DNA of 64,000 nucleotides from positions 682,001-746,000 of the forward strand of contig JADJWQ010000006.1 in NCBI GenBank assembly GCA_016716265.1, given 5' to 3'. Both the position numbers and the translations under genes were made by a program. The stretch is from Planctomycetota bacterium. GTDB lineage: Bacteria; Planctomycetota; UBA1135; UBA2386. Shown piece after piece: positions 33,009 to 42,007 of the stretch (position 1 is its first letter; each line of letters begins with the position of its first letter). The notes below the pieces were generated by a model. It made no database searches, was not told where the DNA came from, and saw nothing but the letters and a program-made list of their open reading frames with translations.

Positions 33009-33107
33009 TGGCGGGAACGCATGGGAATCGAACCCACCGGGGACGTCTCGAGGACGCCCCCCACTGGTTTTGAAGACCAGGCGGGACACCAGCCCCGATC
33101 CGCTCCC
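33009..33107 (-). tRNA. selC: tRNA-Sec (selenocysteine, anticodon TCA)
   Basis: The 99-base gene has the long selenocysteine-tRNA layout. A 5' GGGAGCGG pairs with GCGTTCCC over seven of eight positions (the eighth is G-G). The anticodon stem CTGGT/ACCAG encloses CTTCAAA, giving anticodon TCA. A long variable arm, GGGGGCGTC...GACGTCCCC, follows. The T-arm is GTGGG-TTCGATT-CCCAT, the discriminator is G, and CCA is encoded at 33009-33011. It decodes in-frame UGA as selenocysteine. selA, selB and selD are not in this window. Confidence 0.96.
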
Positions 33108-33320
33108 ATACCGTCGCGCGCCGGGCAGCGTGACGCTGCAGGAGTGTGGAGCCGCGCCACGGGCGGGTCAAGCACGGTCCCCGCCGCCGACGGCGGCCAG
33201 CTCCCGCAGGCGCGCCGCCAGCGCTGGCCCTGTCGCGGGGACCGCAGCGGCGAGGTGTGCGGCGAGCTCGAGCAGCGCGGTGGCGCTCACGGCGACCGCC
33301 GCGCGGCTGCGGCGGCCGGG

Positions 33321-34067
33321 TCAGGTCGCGGCCAGGCGCCGCGCGAGTCCACTCGCGAGGCGGCTGTCGAGCCCGCGCCAGCCGCGTCCGGGCCGCTTCC
33401 GACCGGCCACCGCGGCGAGCGGATCCGCGAGCCGGTCGCGCGCACGGTCGAGGAGCGCGAGCGCCTCCAGCAGGTCGCCGCGCCGGGCCCGCCGGCGTGC
33501 ACGCCACGCGTCGAGAGCAGCGAGCTCGACAGCGGCGAGCCGGTCCGCGGTGCGGTCGCACCGCAGCGCGGAGCCCGCGGTCCGGCCGGTCGGGATGCAG
33601 CCGGGCGGGCCGGCGAGCACGATCGACGGGTCCAGCGCGGCGAGCTGCTCGACGCGACCGATGTAGAGGTCGAGCTCGACCAGCTCGCGTCGCCGGCCAT
33701 CGCGCCCGACCGCGAGCACGCCAGACCACGCGAGCGTGTCGACGGGAGCGCGCAGCGGCGTCGCGAAGCCGCCGAGCAGCACCCGGTCGCCGCCGCGCTC
33801 GAGCGCCGCGACCAGCGCGCGCGCCCAGCACCGCCGCTCGAAGCGACCGCGCACGCCGACCGCGACGTCGAGGTCGGCCCTCAGGTCGAGCGGCGGCCCG
33901 TCGCTCGCCGCCGAGCCGAACAGCACGACGGCCGCCGCGCCGGCCCGGTCGAACGCCTCGACCAGCCGGGTGAGCAGCGCGCGCGCACCCGGTCGCCGCG
34001 CGAGCCGCGCGAGGACCACGCGCGGTAGCCGCCGGTGGCGTCGACCCGGACCGTTCAGCGAACCCAT
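33321..34067 (-). CDS. nucleotidyltransferase-domain protein
   Basis: The 248-residue protein contains AAAVVLFGSAASDGPPLDLRADLDVAV near residue 45, the GS-x(9 or so)-D-x-D signature of polymerase-beta-like (MNT) nucleotidyltransferases, with both metal Asp residues kept. The rest is Arg/Ala-rich and helical, with a DLYIG segment near 137. I cannot give a substrate. No HEPN partner gene is seen next to it, which argues against a standard MNT-HEPN toxin-antitoxin pair. Confidence 0.65.
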   Translation of the reverse strand: MGSLNGPGRRHRRLPRVVLARLARRPGARALLTRLVEAFDRAGAAAVVLFGSAASDGPPLDLRADLDVAVGVRGRFERRCWARALVAALERGGDRVLLGGFATPLRAPVDTLAWSGVLAVGRDGRRRELVELDLYIGRVEQLAALDPSIVLAGPPGCIPTGRTAGSALRCDRTADRLAAVELAALDAWRARRRARRGDLLEALALLDRARDRLADPLAAVAGRKRPGRGWRGLDSRLASGLARRLAAT

Positions 34068-34305
34068 GCCCGCGCAGCTTGCCGCGGGCCGCCCGACTCC
34101 GCGCGCTCCGAGTGCCGGGTTCGTCCGACGCCGCGGGCGCCGGTGCGCGGCGCGGCGCCAGCGACCGCCGCGAACGCCCGAACGGCCCGCTCGGGATCCG
34201 CTCGGTGCCGGGCGGCAGCGAGCCTGCGCCGCCGATCACGAGGCCACGGACCGTCGCGATCCGCCCTCGAGCCTGTCGGCGCGGAGCGCGCGCGTCCGCC
34301 CGCCG

Positions 34306-36681
34306 TCAGTCGCGGCGGCCGGGAGGCCAGACCGCGATGGGCGAAGCGCCGATCCGAGCGCGACGGAACGGACCGGGAAACGGTGCGGTCGCGTCGCGCG
34401 CCCGCCGCGCGAGGTCGGTGTCGAGGCGGTACGGCTCTCCGTCCGGGCCGACGAAGGGCAGGCCCGGGACCGCCGCCAGTCCGAGGAGCTCGGTCGTCAC
34501 CAGCGGTCCCGACCGATCGAGCCGACCGACGTCGAGCGCGAGCTGGAGGTCCAGGCCCGCGCCGGACTCGACCAGCCGCAGACCAGGGTCGAGGTCGGGC
34601 CGCACCACCGCGTCGGGTTCTCGTTCCGGGGGCCGCGCCCCGGCGAGGTAGACGTTGCCGGCCATCGCGACGGGCAGCTTCGCGTCGTCGTAGACCGACA
34701 TGTCGGTGCCGACGAACAGGTTGCCGTACAGGCGGTCGTCGCCGCTCGGATTCGGCGCCAGGCCGGCGATCGCCGTCGAGTGGGCCTCGAGGAACGGCGT
34801 CTCGCGGCGTTCGCCGTGGGCGATCGTGACGCGGCCGGCGATCAGGTTGTGCGCGTAGGCGGTGCCGTGCGACCAGTTGCGGATCGCGTTCGCCGACAGG
34901 CAGACGTTGTGGTCGACGAGCAGCGGGCCGTGGTTGACCTCGAGGAACAGGTCGCTCCAGGGCGCGTTGTCGTGCAGCAGGTTGCCGGTCACCCGCGCGC
35001 CCTGCGCCATCCAGTCGAGCCAGATGCCCCGGCAGCAATGGTGCACGTGGTTGTCGGCGAGCAGGACATCGACCGCGCCGTGGAGCTTGATGCCCGCCAT
35101 CTCGGCGCCGCCGAACAGGCGGCGCACGTGGATGTGGTGGACGTCGTTCCCGGTCACCGTGCTGAACGCTGCGCCGAGGCTGCCGACGATACCGGCCTGC
35201 TCGCAGTGCGAGATCTGGTTGTCGCGGACCACGTGCCCGCCGATCTCACCCTTCGCCCAGCCGCGCTGCAGCGCCCGGTGGATCGTCTCCACGTAGCCCT
35301 CGGCGCTGTTGCGTGACGTATTGTCGAACTCGTCTCCGTACTTGCCGAGCGATATGCCGCTGCAGGTCGAGTAGCGGACCGTGTTCGATTCGATGATCCA
35401 GCCGCGGCTCCAATGCGTTCCGAGCAGCCCGATCTGTTGCGCGGTCGGCGGCGCCCACGGCGTGGCGGCGTGTTCGAGCGTGAAGCCGCGCACCGTCAGG
35501 AAGTCGATACCCGGCCGGCTCGGGTAGAAGACCGACTGCCGCACATTGATCTCGATGTCCTCGGCGTCCGGGTCGAAGTCGCGGAGCTGGGCCCACAGGG
35601 TCGTCGTCTCGTCGCCCACCTCGGCGAACCACAGGCCGAAGCCCGGCTCGGACGTCGCGGCCGGCGCGCGGAACACGAGGCACAGGTCGTGGACCCCCGT
35701 CTGCGGTTCGATCGCCGCGTCGAACGTCTGCCAGCTCTGCCATCCGCCGGTGGACGGCACGTCGCAGCGGCCGATCAGCGGGCCGTCCTCGGCGTCGATG
35801 CGGACCTCGATCCGCCCCCCGCTCGTCGCGGACGCCGCTTGGAACACGAGGCGGTCGACACCCGTCCCGAAGTCGACACCGTCGTAGCGCACGCGGTCGC
35901 CGTGCTCGATGAAGCCGACGCACTCGCCGCCGAGCGAGCACGCCGCCAGCTGCACGCCGCGCATCGCGCTCGGCGCGTCGACCCGGACGCGGCCGCGCTC
36001 GGCGACACCGCTCAGCAGCGCGATGTGCGCGGCGATGTTCAGCAGGTAGCCCGATCCGCCGCCGGCGTCTGGCGCGTAGCCCGGCGCGACGTCGTCGATC
36101 GGGAGGAGCACGTCGGCCTGCCGGGCAGCCTCGATCAGCCAGTGCCCGCCGCGGTAGACGGCGCCGGTGTGGTGCGCGCGGCCGCGGCCGTCGAACCAGT
36201 CGCCGCCGATCCGATCGGCGAACGGGTTGAAGTCGCCGAACCGCGCGTTCGGGACGTCCACGGTCCAGGTGTCGTGCGCCACTCGCCGCCAGCCCGAGAC
36301 GACCTCCGAGCCGGTGACGACGACCTCTTCTCCCGGCGCGGCGCGGTACACGATCCGCCGGTCGTCCGCCGTGCCGCCGCGCGGTGGGTCGACGCGTTCG
36401 CGGTAGACGCCGGCGTGCACGGTGATCACGTCGCCGGGCATCGCCCGCTGCGCAGCGGCGGAGATCGTGCGCAGCGGCGCGTCGGCGTCCCCGGTGCCGG
36501 CATCGTCGCCACGCGGGTCGACGTGGAGTTCCCGACCGCGGGCTCGCGCTGCCGTCGCCGAGCCCTGCGTCCGGGTCGCCGCCCAGGGCCCACTGCCCGG
36601 CGACGCGCGCGGACCTTCGTCGCAGCGGGCAGGCCAGCACAGCGAAACGGCGACGACGCAGAGGGCGATGCTCGGGGTCAT
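34306..36681 (-). CDS. secreted right-handed beta-helix protein with an inserted carbohydrate-binding-like module
   Basis: The 791-residue protein starts at the ATG at 36681 with a signal peptide (residues 1-19 or so). An N-terminal part with LHVDPRGDDAGTGDADAPLRTISAAAQRAMPGDVITVHAGVYRE (about 53-95) is the classic opening of DUF1565/pectate-lyase-like beta helices. Around 265-375 a segment with VDFGTGVDRLVFQAAS, GGRIEVRIDA and GVHDLCLVFR resembles a family 6 carbohydrate-binding module. From about 400 on come parallel beta-helix coils (VRGFTLEHAA, IIESNTVRYS, VVRDNQISHCEQAGIVG). It probably binds or cleaves a polysaccharide; no catalytic residues can be fixed by eye. Confidence 0.8.
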   Translation of the reverse strand: MTPSIALCVVAVSLCWPARCDEGPRASPGSGPWAATRTQGSATAARARGRELHVDPRGDDAGTGDADAPLRTISAAAQRAMPGDVITVHAGVYRERVDPPRGGTADDRRIVYRAAPGEEVVVTGSEVVSGWRRVAHDTWTVDVPNARFGDFNPFADRIGGDWFDGRGRAHHTGAVYRGGHWLIEAARQADVLLPIDDVAPGYAPDAGGGSGYLLNIAAHIALLSGVAERGRVRVDAPSAMRGVQLAACSLGGECVGFIEHGDRVRYDGVDFGTGVDRLVFQAASATSGGRIEVRIDAEDGPLIGRCDVPSTGGWQSWQTFDAAIEPQTGVHDLCLVFRAPAATSEPGFGLWFAEVGDETTTLWAQLRDFDPDAEDIEINVRQSVFYPSRPGIDFLTVRGFTLEHAATPWAPPTAQQIGLLGTHWSRGWIIESNTVRYSTCSGISLGKYGDEFDNTSRNSAEGYVETIHRALQRGWAKGEIGGHVVRDNQISHCEQAGIVGSLGAAFSTVTGNDVHHIHVRRLFGGAEMAGIKLHGAVDVLLADNHVHHCCRGIWLDWMAQGARVTGNLLHDNAPWSDLFLEVNHGPLLVDHNVCLSANAIRNWSHGTAYAHNLIAGRVTIAHGERRETPFLEAHSTAIAGLAPNPSGDDRLYGNLFVGTDMSVYDDAKLPVAMAGNVYLAGARPPEREPDAVVRPDLDPGLRLVESGAGLDLQLALDVGRLDRSGPLVTTELLGLAAVPGLPFVGPDGEPYRLDTDLARRARDATAPFPGPFRRARIGASPIAVWPPGRRD

Positions 36682-36697
36682 GGCGTTCCTCGGCGCC

Positions 36698-36703
36698 AAT
36701 GTA
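36698..36703 (-). promoter_or_regulatory. -10-like box upstream of the beta-helix gene
   Basis: Minus-strand TACATT in GCTACATTGG lies 16 bases before the ATG at 36681, with GAGGA as a ribosome-binding site between them. Confidence 0.4.
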
Positions 36704-36807
36704 GCCGCGCGCGCCGTCGGGACTCCCAAGCGACGTGACGACGCCGCGGTGTTCGCTCCGTCCGCGTCCCGCCGCGATCGGATCGCGCCCGCACCCGACT
36801 CCGACGG

Positions 36808-37359
36808 TCAGCCGCCCGGCGCATCGACGTCGGGCGGCTGCCGGAACGGCCCGTGCACGTAGTACTTCGGCTGCGCATCGAGGCGGACGTGGAGCCAGCT
36901 CACGCCGAGACCGGCCGTGTTCAGCCATACGGGCCGGGGCGATGCCGCGAGGCGCCGACGCATCGCGACGCCCACGGCCGACCAGAGGGCGTCGATCTGC
37001 TCCGGCGGCGCGGAGCGCACGAACGCGCACAGATGCGGGTAGTCGCCCGTCGCGGCCGGCACGACGAGCTCGGCGTCGCCGCCGAGGTTCGTGAAGGTGG
37101 CGACCTGCTCGACGCCGCGCAGGTGCTCCGCGAAGGGACTCGGGTCCGCGCGCAGGCGCGCCAGCGCGGCGGAGGGCAGCAGCACGGACGCGAAGGGCCG
37201 GTCGAGCGAGCGAGCGCAGACCGCGGCCGTCTCCCAGCGCACCGCGTCGTGGCCACAGTCCCGGATCGCTCCGCTCCATTGCTCGCGGAAGCCGCGGGAC
37301 TCGCACAGGCCCGCCAGGAAGTCCCGCCAGCGGAGCCGCTCGAACGATCGGTCGATCAT
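36808..37359 (-). CDS. DUF6940-like conserved hypothetical protein
   Basis: The 183-residue soluble protein has FLAGLCESRGFREQWSGAI near the start, VRWETAAV near 50, VLLPSAALARLRADPSPFAEHL near 68, VATFTNLGGDAELVVPAA near 100 and DYPHLCAFVRSAPPEQIDALWSAVG near 118. This pattern matches the uncharacterised family I know as DUF6940, whose function is unknown. There is no signal peptide and no enzyme motif. It is divergent from the kinase gene at 37602. Confidence 0.68.
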   Translation of the reverse strand: MIDRSFERLRWRDFLAGLCESRGFREQWSGAIRDCGHDAVRWETAAVCARSLDRPFASVLLPSAALARLRADPSPFAEHLRGVEQVATFTNLGGDAELVVPAATGDYPHLCAFVRSAPPEQIDALWSAVGVAMRRRLAASPRPVWLNTAGLGVSWLHVRLDAQPKYYVHGPFRQPPDVDAPGG

Positions 37360-37560
37360 CGCATCACCCCGGGGCTCCACTCCGCACGAGGGCCCTCGAC
37401 CCGACCGCGGGATCATGCACGATCGGAGCCCGGTTGCACGGCTTCGGAACCGCGACCGCTCGAGGTCCCACCGTCCGGTCGGCCGTCGCGCGCGCGGACG
37501 TCGCGACGGGAGCGCCGGCCGAGTCGACGAGCGACCGCTCGCCGGGCTCGGCCGCTCGGC

Positions 37561-37566
37561 TATCCT
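37561..37566 (+). promoter_or_regulatory. -10-like box upstream of the kinase-ATPase gene
   Basis: TATCCT in the context GGCTATCCTC ends 35 bases before the TTG at 37602. If used, the upstream in-frame TTG at 37434 could not be the start. Confidence 0.35.
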
Positions 37567-37601
37567 CGGCGGTCTCGCCGCGCGGCGACCCGATCCCCGC
37601 C

Positions 37602-40600
37602 TTGACCCCGCCCAGCCGTCCCCCAGCCGACGCACCGCGCGCGCTCCGCGCCGCCCTCGGCGGGCGCTTCGAGCTCGGCGACGTGCTCGGCACCGGTGCG
37701 GCCGGCACCGTCTACCGGGCGCGCACGCTGGTCGAGCTGCCGGAGCTGCCCGCCGGCAGTCCGGTCGCGATCAAGGCGGTGCGCGCCGACCGCGCCGGCG
37801 AGCGCGGCGCGCTCGAGCAACTGCGCCACGAGGGTGAGCTCGGGCGCACGATCGACTCGCCGCACGTCGTGCGGATCCACGAGGTCGGCGGCTTCGGCGA
37901 CGCCGCGGCCGGCGACGCCACCGTCTACGTCGTCTGCGAGCTGGTCGAGGGCCGCACGCTGCGCGCCTTCCTGGCCGACCACGGCCCGGTGATCGGCGAC
38001 CTCGCGCGGCGCATCGGCGAGCAGGTCGCGCGCGGCCTCGCCGCGCTGCACGCCGCCGGCATCGTGCACCGCGACGTCAAGCCCGAGAACGTGCTGATCA
38101 CGCCCGACCACGAGGTCCGGCTCGTCGATCTCGGGCTCGCCCGCCGGCTCGTCGCGGAGCCGCGCGGCGTGCCGTCGAGCGACGGCTTCCACGGCAGCCT
38201 CGCCTATGCGGCGCCCGAGGTGCTGCGCGGCCACCCGGCGACGCCGTGGAGCGACCTCTACGCCCTCGGCATCGTGCTGTTCGAGGTCGTGACCGGCCGG
38301 CATCCGTTCCACGCGGCGGCCGACGCCGACGCGATGCTGCACGCCCACCTCGACACCGAGCCGCCGCGGCCGTCGCACCGCGATCCCCGCATCTCGGCGT
38401 TCCTCGACCTCGCGATCCTGCAGTTGCTCGCGAAGGACCCGCGCCAGCGGTTCGCCGACGCCGCGTCGCTCGCCGACACGCTCGCCGCGGGCGAGAGCTC
38501 CGCATGGTGGCTGGAGCTGGAGCGGTCCGCGCCGGTGCTCGCCTCGCGGCGACGCCTGCGCGCGCTGCGGCGCTCGCAGCACGCGCCGTTCGTGGACCGG
38601 AGCGCCGAGCGCGCCCGACTCGACGCGGCCTTCGAAGCGGCCCGCGACGGTCGCGGCGGCGCGCTGCTGGTGACGGGCCCGGCGGGCAGCGGCCGCCGCC
38701 GGCTCCTCGACGAGTGCATCGCGAGCTGGCTCGACGCCGACGCCGGCGTCGCGTTCGTCGGCGGCGTCGCGGAGAACGAGCCGACCTCCCCGCGCGGCGC
38801 GCCGTTCACGCGGATCGTGCTGGACTGGTACCTGCACGGCGAGGACGAGCGCTCGCCGCACGCGCGCGAGCGGCTGAGCGAGCGCCTGCGCGCGGACGGC
38901 GAGGGCTTCGAGCCCGGCGAGCCCGAGCGGCTGGCCGCGGTCGTGTGCGGCGCAGCCGGCGCCGGCAGCCGCGCCGAGTCGCCGGCCGAGCGCGCCGAGC
39001 TGCTGGTGCGCGCGCTGGCGAGCATCGCGCACGAGCGCCGGCCGCTGATCGTCCGCGTCGACCATGCCGAGGACCTCGGCGTGACCGGCCGGCTCGCTCT
39101 CGCGCGACTGACCGAGATCGTCGGTGAGCTCCCGCTGCTGATCCTGCTGACCGCGCTGCAGCGCCCCGCCGACTGGCCGACGGCGATCCCCGAGCTGCGG
39201 CTCGGCGGGCTCGACGAGACCGCGTTCATCGCGCTGGGCCGCGGGCTGTTCCGGGACGGCTCGACACCGGAGCGATTGCTGGCCCGCGCGCATCGCGTGC
39301 TGGCCGGCTCCCCCGGAGCGCTGCACGAGAGCCTCGAGGAGCTCGCGGCCGCGGGAAGCCTGCTCGGGCGGCCCGGGCAGTACCACGATCTCGCCGCGGA
39401 CGTCCGCGAGCTGACGCCCGCGCGGCCAGCACTCTTGCGCCTGCGCGAGCGCGTCCGCCGGATGCCGCTGGAGCGTCGCCACGTGCTGACCGCGGCCGCC
39501 GTGCTCGGCAGCTCGTTCGCCGTCAGCGACCTCGCGGCGCTCACCGGCCGGCGCGAGCTGGACATCCTGGAGGCGCTCGCGTCGTTCGACGAGCGCGTCG
39601 TCGACGTGGACGCGGGGCGCGGCCGCTTCCGGCATCGCGACTACCGGCGCGCCGTGCTGTCGTCCGCGCCGAACGAGTCGCTCCGCCGCCTGCATCGCGA
39701 CGCGGCGTGGGTGCTCGAGGACCACGGCGGGCCACCGCTCGAGATCGGCATGCACCTGTCGCGAGCGGGCGAGCACGCCGCCTGCCTGCCACCGTTGCTC
39801 GACGGGCTCGCCGAGCTCGTCGCATCGGGCTCCCGCGACCTCGCGGCACGCCTCGTCGAGCGCGCCCATCTGCACCTCAACTCGCTGCCGCGCACGGCGA
39901 TCACCAACGTGCTCCGCCTGCGTTGGCTGCTGCTGGCCGGGCGCACCCACGCGATGCTCGAGCGCGACGCGCTCGCCGCGCGCGCGTTCCGCAAGGCGAT
40001 CCTGCTCGCCGCCCACCTCGAGCTGCCGCAGCGGCGCGCCGAAGCGCTCGTCGGCCTGGCCGACGGCGCGCAGCGACAGGGCCGGTTCCTGATGGCGTTC
40101 CAGTTGCTGACCGAAGCCGATGCGCTGCTCGCCGGTGACGACGCACCGGCGGCCCGCGCGACGCGCGCCCGGGCGCTGCTCGTGCACGAGCGCGTGCTCG
40201 CCTATCAGGGGCAGACGCAGCAGGCGCTGCGGCTGGCGGCCGAGGCGCTGCGGATCGCGCCGGAGGAGGATCGCACGCTGCGCGCCCACCTGCTGGTCGA
40301 CCACGCGCGCTGGCAGGCGGTGCACCTGCGCCTGCTGCTGGCATTGCAGGATCTCGACGCCGCCGAGCGACTGGTCGCCGACGGCGGCGATCGTTTCGCG
40401 CAATTGCGCGTGCACGTCCACCGCGGGCGACTGCTCGGCTTCCTCGGCGACCGCGAGGCGGCAGACCGGGAGCTCGAGGCCGCGCTCCACCTCGCTCGCC
40501 GACTCGGCGACCACCGCTTGCGGGGACGGGCGCGGTTCTATGCCGCAGAGCTCGACGTGTTGTCGAGCGCAGGCGATCGCGACCGGGCACGCGAGCTGCT

Positions 40601-41000
40601 GGTCGAGGCCCGCCGCAGCGCGTCCGCGGTCGGCGACCGCATCACGGAGACGCTCGCGGACGCGTACCTGGCACTGTGCGACGACTCGGCCGAGCACCCG
40701 GAGACGGAGCCGTTCTTCGACGTTCCGGTGCTCGAGATCACCTGGAGCCTCGTCTGCGGAGTCCGCGCGCGCGCGGCGGGCGATCCGGAGCGCGCGGCCG
40801 AGCGCTTCGCGTACGGATTGCGCCTCGCGCGCGACGCGGGCGTGCACATGCTGCTCCGCATCGCATTGCTGCGCGCGGCGGACCAGGGTGAGCGCGCGCA
40901 GCGGCTGATCGACCGTGTCGCGGAGCGGCAGCCGGCCGGCCGTGCGCGCCGCCGATTCCTCGCCTACATGGAGACGATCGGCGCTCAATGGGCGCCGTGA
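37602..41000 (+). CDS. Ser/Thr protein kinase fused to an AAA-like ATPase and helical repeats
   Basis: The protein is 1132 residues from a TTG at 37602 (an in-frame TTG at 37434 would add 56 residues). Residues 22-300 form a Hanks-type kinase: G-loop VLGTGAAGTVYRA, VAIKAV with the ATP Lys, IVHRDVKPENVLI near 156, DLGLARR (DLG instead of DFG) and AYAAPEVLRG. Residues about 325-620 resemble the ATPase part of large STAND-type regulators, but the P-loop reads GPAGSGRRR, with Arg where Lys is expected, and the Walker B region is VRVDHAED. The last 500 residues are Leu/Ala-rich TPR-like helices. It is likely a cytoplasmic signalling scaffold. It overlaps the convergent kdkA-like gene by 16 bases. 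Confidence 0.85.
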   Translation: MTPPSRPPADAPRALRAALGGRFELGDVLGTGAAGTVYRARTLVELPELPAGSPVAIKAVRADRAGERGALEQLRHEGELGRTIDSPHVVRIHEVGGFGDAAAGDATVYVVCELVEGRTLRAFLADHGPVIGDLARRIGEQVARGLAALHAAGIVHRDVKPENVLITPDHEVRLVDLGLARRLVAEPRGVPSSDGFHGSLAYAAPEVLRGHPATPWSDLYALGIVLFEVVTGRHPFHAAADADAMLHAHLDTEPPRPSHRDPRISAFLDLAILQLLAKDPRQRFADAASLADTLAAGESSAWWLELERSAPVLASRRRLRALRRSQHAPFVDRSAERARLDAAFEAARDGRGGALLVTGPAGSGRRRLLDECIASWLDADAGVAFVGGVAENEPTSPRGAPFTRIVLDWYLHGEDERSPHARERLSERLRADGEGFEPGEPERLAAVVCGAAGAGSRAESPAERAELLVRALASIAHERRPLIVRVDHAEDLGVTGRLALARLTEIVGELPLLILLTALQRPADWPTAIPELRLGGLDETAFIALGRGLFRDGSTPERLLARAHRVLAGSPGALHESLEELAAAGSLLGRPGQYHDLAADVRELTPARPALLRLRERVRRMPLERRHVLTAAAVLGSSFAVSDLAALTGRRELDILEALASFDERVVDVDAGRGRFRHRDYRRAVLSSAPNESLRRLHRDAAWVLEDHGGPPLEIGMHLSRAGEHAACLPPLLDGLAELVASGSRDLAARLVERAHLHLNSLPRTAITNVLRLRWLLLAGRTHAMLERDALAARAFRKAILLAAHLELPQRRAEALVGLADGAQRQGRFLMAFQLLTEADALLAGDDAPAARATRARALLVHERVLAYQGQTQQALRLAAEALRIAPEEDRTLRAHLLVDHARWQAVHLRLLLALQDLDAAERLVADGGDRFAQLRVHVHRGRLLGFLGDREAADRELEAALHLARRLGDHRLRGRARFYAAELDVLSSAGDRDRARELLVEARRSASAVGDRITETLADAYLALCDDSAEHPETEPFFDVPVLEITWSLVCGVRARAAGDPERAAERFAYGLRLARDAGVHMLLRIALLRAADQGERAQRLIDRVAERQPAGRARRRFLAYMETIGAQWAP

Positions 41001-41836
41001 CGGCGCGCGACGCGCGCGTAGCGATCCCGCCGTCGCCGGAGCTGCCGCTCGAGGCGCGGACCGAGCCGCTCGACCAGCGCACGCCGACCGGCACGGTCGA
41101 ACCCGAGCGCGCGGAGGAAGCGCAATCGGTCGCAGGCGCCGAACGCGGCCGGCAGCCGCGCCGCGTGCTTGTGCAGGAACCGCTCGAAGCGCAGCAGCAT
41201 CGCGTCGCGGCGGCCGGGCGGGACCGGCGCCGCCGCGAGCCGCGCCCGGTCGAGGTCGACGAGCCGCGCCTCGACGATCCGCGCGCCGTCGCGCTCCGCT
41301 TCGCGCAGCAGCACGTTCTCGGCGTGCAGGTCGGGGTGCAGCAGGCCGGCGGCGAACGCTGCGGCGACGAGCACGCCGGTCGCGTCGATCGCAGCGCGGC
41401 GCAGCGCGGGCCGCTGCGCCACGAACGCCGGCGCGGGGAGCGCGCCGGCGAGCCGCTCGGTCAGCAGTCGCAGGCGCCACCCGCCCCGCGGGCTGCGCTC
41501 GGCCAGGGCACCGAGCGGCTGCACGCAGCCGACGCCGCGCGCTGGCAGCACCGCGAGCACGTCGAGCTCCCGGAGCGCGCGGTCCGGCGAGCCGAACCGA
41601 CCGCCGCGCCAGCGACCGAACCAGCCGCCGCGCCGCAGGTCGCGCGCGACGATCTCGAGCCCGCCAACGCGCAGCAGCCGGACGGCTCCGCGCCCGGCGC
41701 CCGCGGCACCACCGAGCGGCTCGCCGTCCGCCCACAGCAGCTGCGCGTCGACTCCGGCGAGGTCGTCGCGCAGCACGGCCCGACCGCGCGCCGTGTCGAC
41801 CGCCCTGAACCCACGTGGGACGCGCATCCGCCCCAT
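40985..41836 (-). CDS. 3-deoxy-D-manno-octulosonic acid kinase-like protein (KdkA type)
   Basis: The 283-residue protein follows the KdkA/WaaP pattern: VRLLRVGGLEIVARDLRRGGWFGRW near 50-75 (ATP-binding region, with the R-D-x-R-R-G-G typical of Kdo kinases), RALRELDVLAVLPARGV, RLLTERLAGA, the catalytic loop LLHPDLHAENVLL near 175, and ARLVDLDRARL with the metal Asp. It would phosphorylate Kdo in LPS. Start at the ATG at 41836 (a second ATG at 41827 is possible). It is the most KdkA-like of three LPS kinases here and is divergent from a GT9 gene. Confidence 0.82.
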   Translation of the reverse strand: MGRMRVPRGFRAVDTARGRAVLRDDLAGVDAQLLWADGEPLGGAAGAGRGAVRLLRVGGLEIVARDLRRGGWFGRWRGGRFGSPDRALRELDVLAVLPARGVGCVQPLGALAERSPRGGWRLRLLTERLAGALPAPAFVAQRPALRRAAIDATGVLVAAAFAAGLLHPDLHAENVLLREAERDGARIVEARLVDLDRARLAAAPVPPGRRDAMLLRFERFLHKHAARLPAAFGACDRLRFLRALGFDRAGRRALVERLGPRLERQLRRRRDRYARVARRHGAH

Positions 41837-41990
41837 CGTCGCGGTAGCCCAGGTCGTCGCCAGCCCGGATTCCGGGCGTCGGACAGGGATTCCGCGGGCG
41901 GACGTCGCGACACCGGCTCCAATGCGCCGCGCCGGGCGTGCTCGGCGCAGCGAGTGCTCGCCGCGGCGCCGGTCCGGTCGTAGGCTCGCA

Positions 41991-41996
41991 GCGCTC
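41991..41996 (+). promoter_or_regulatory. -10-like box upstream of the second GT9 gene
   Basis: TAGGCT lies 11 bases before the ATG at 42008, giving a leader of about 4 bases. No -35 is obvious. Confidence 0.35.
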
Positions 41997-42007
41997 CCCG
42001 ACGACCG

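Noticed and set aside
33168..33290. 40-codon minus-strand frame from a GTG at 33290, between tRNA-Sec and the nucleotidyltransferase gene.
   Set aside because: It has no ribosome-binding site and an Ala/Leu composition expected of random GC-rich sequence; too short to support.
33321..34067. MNT-HEPN type toxin-antitoxin system based on the nucleotidyltransferase motif.
   Set aside because: No small HEPN gene lies on either side; neighbours are tRNA-Sec and a beta-helix gene.
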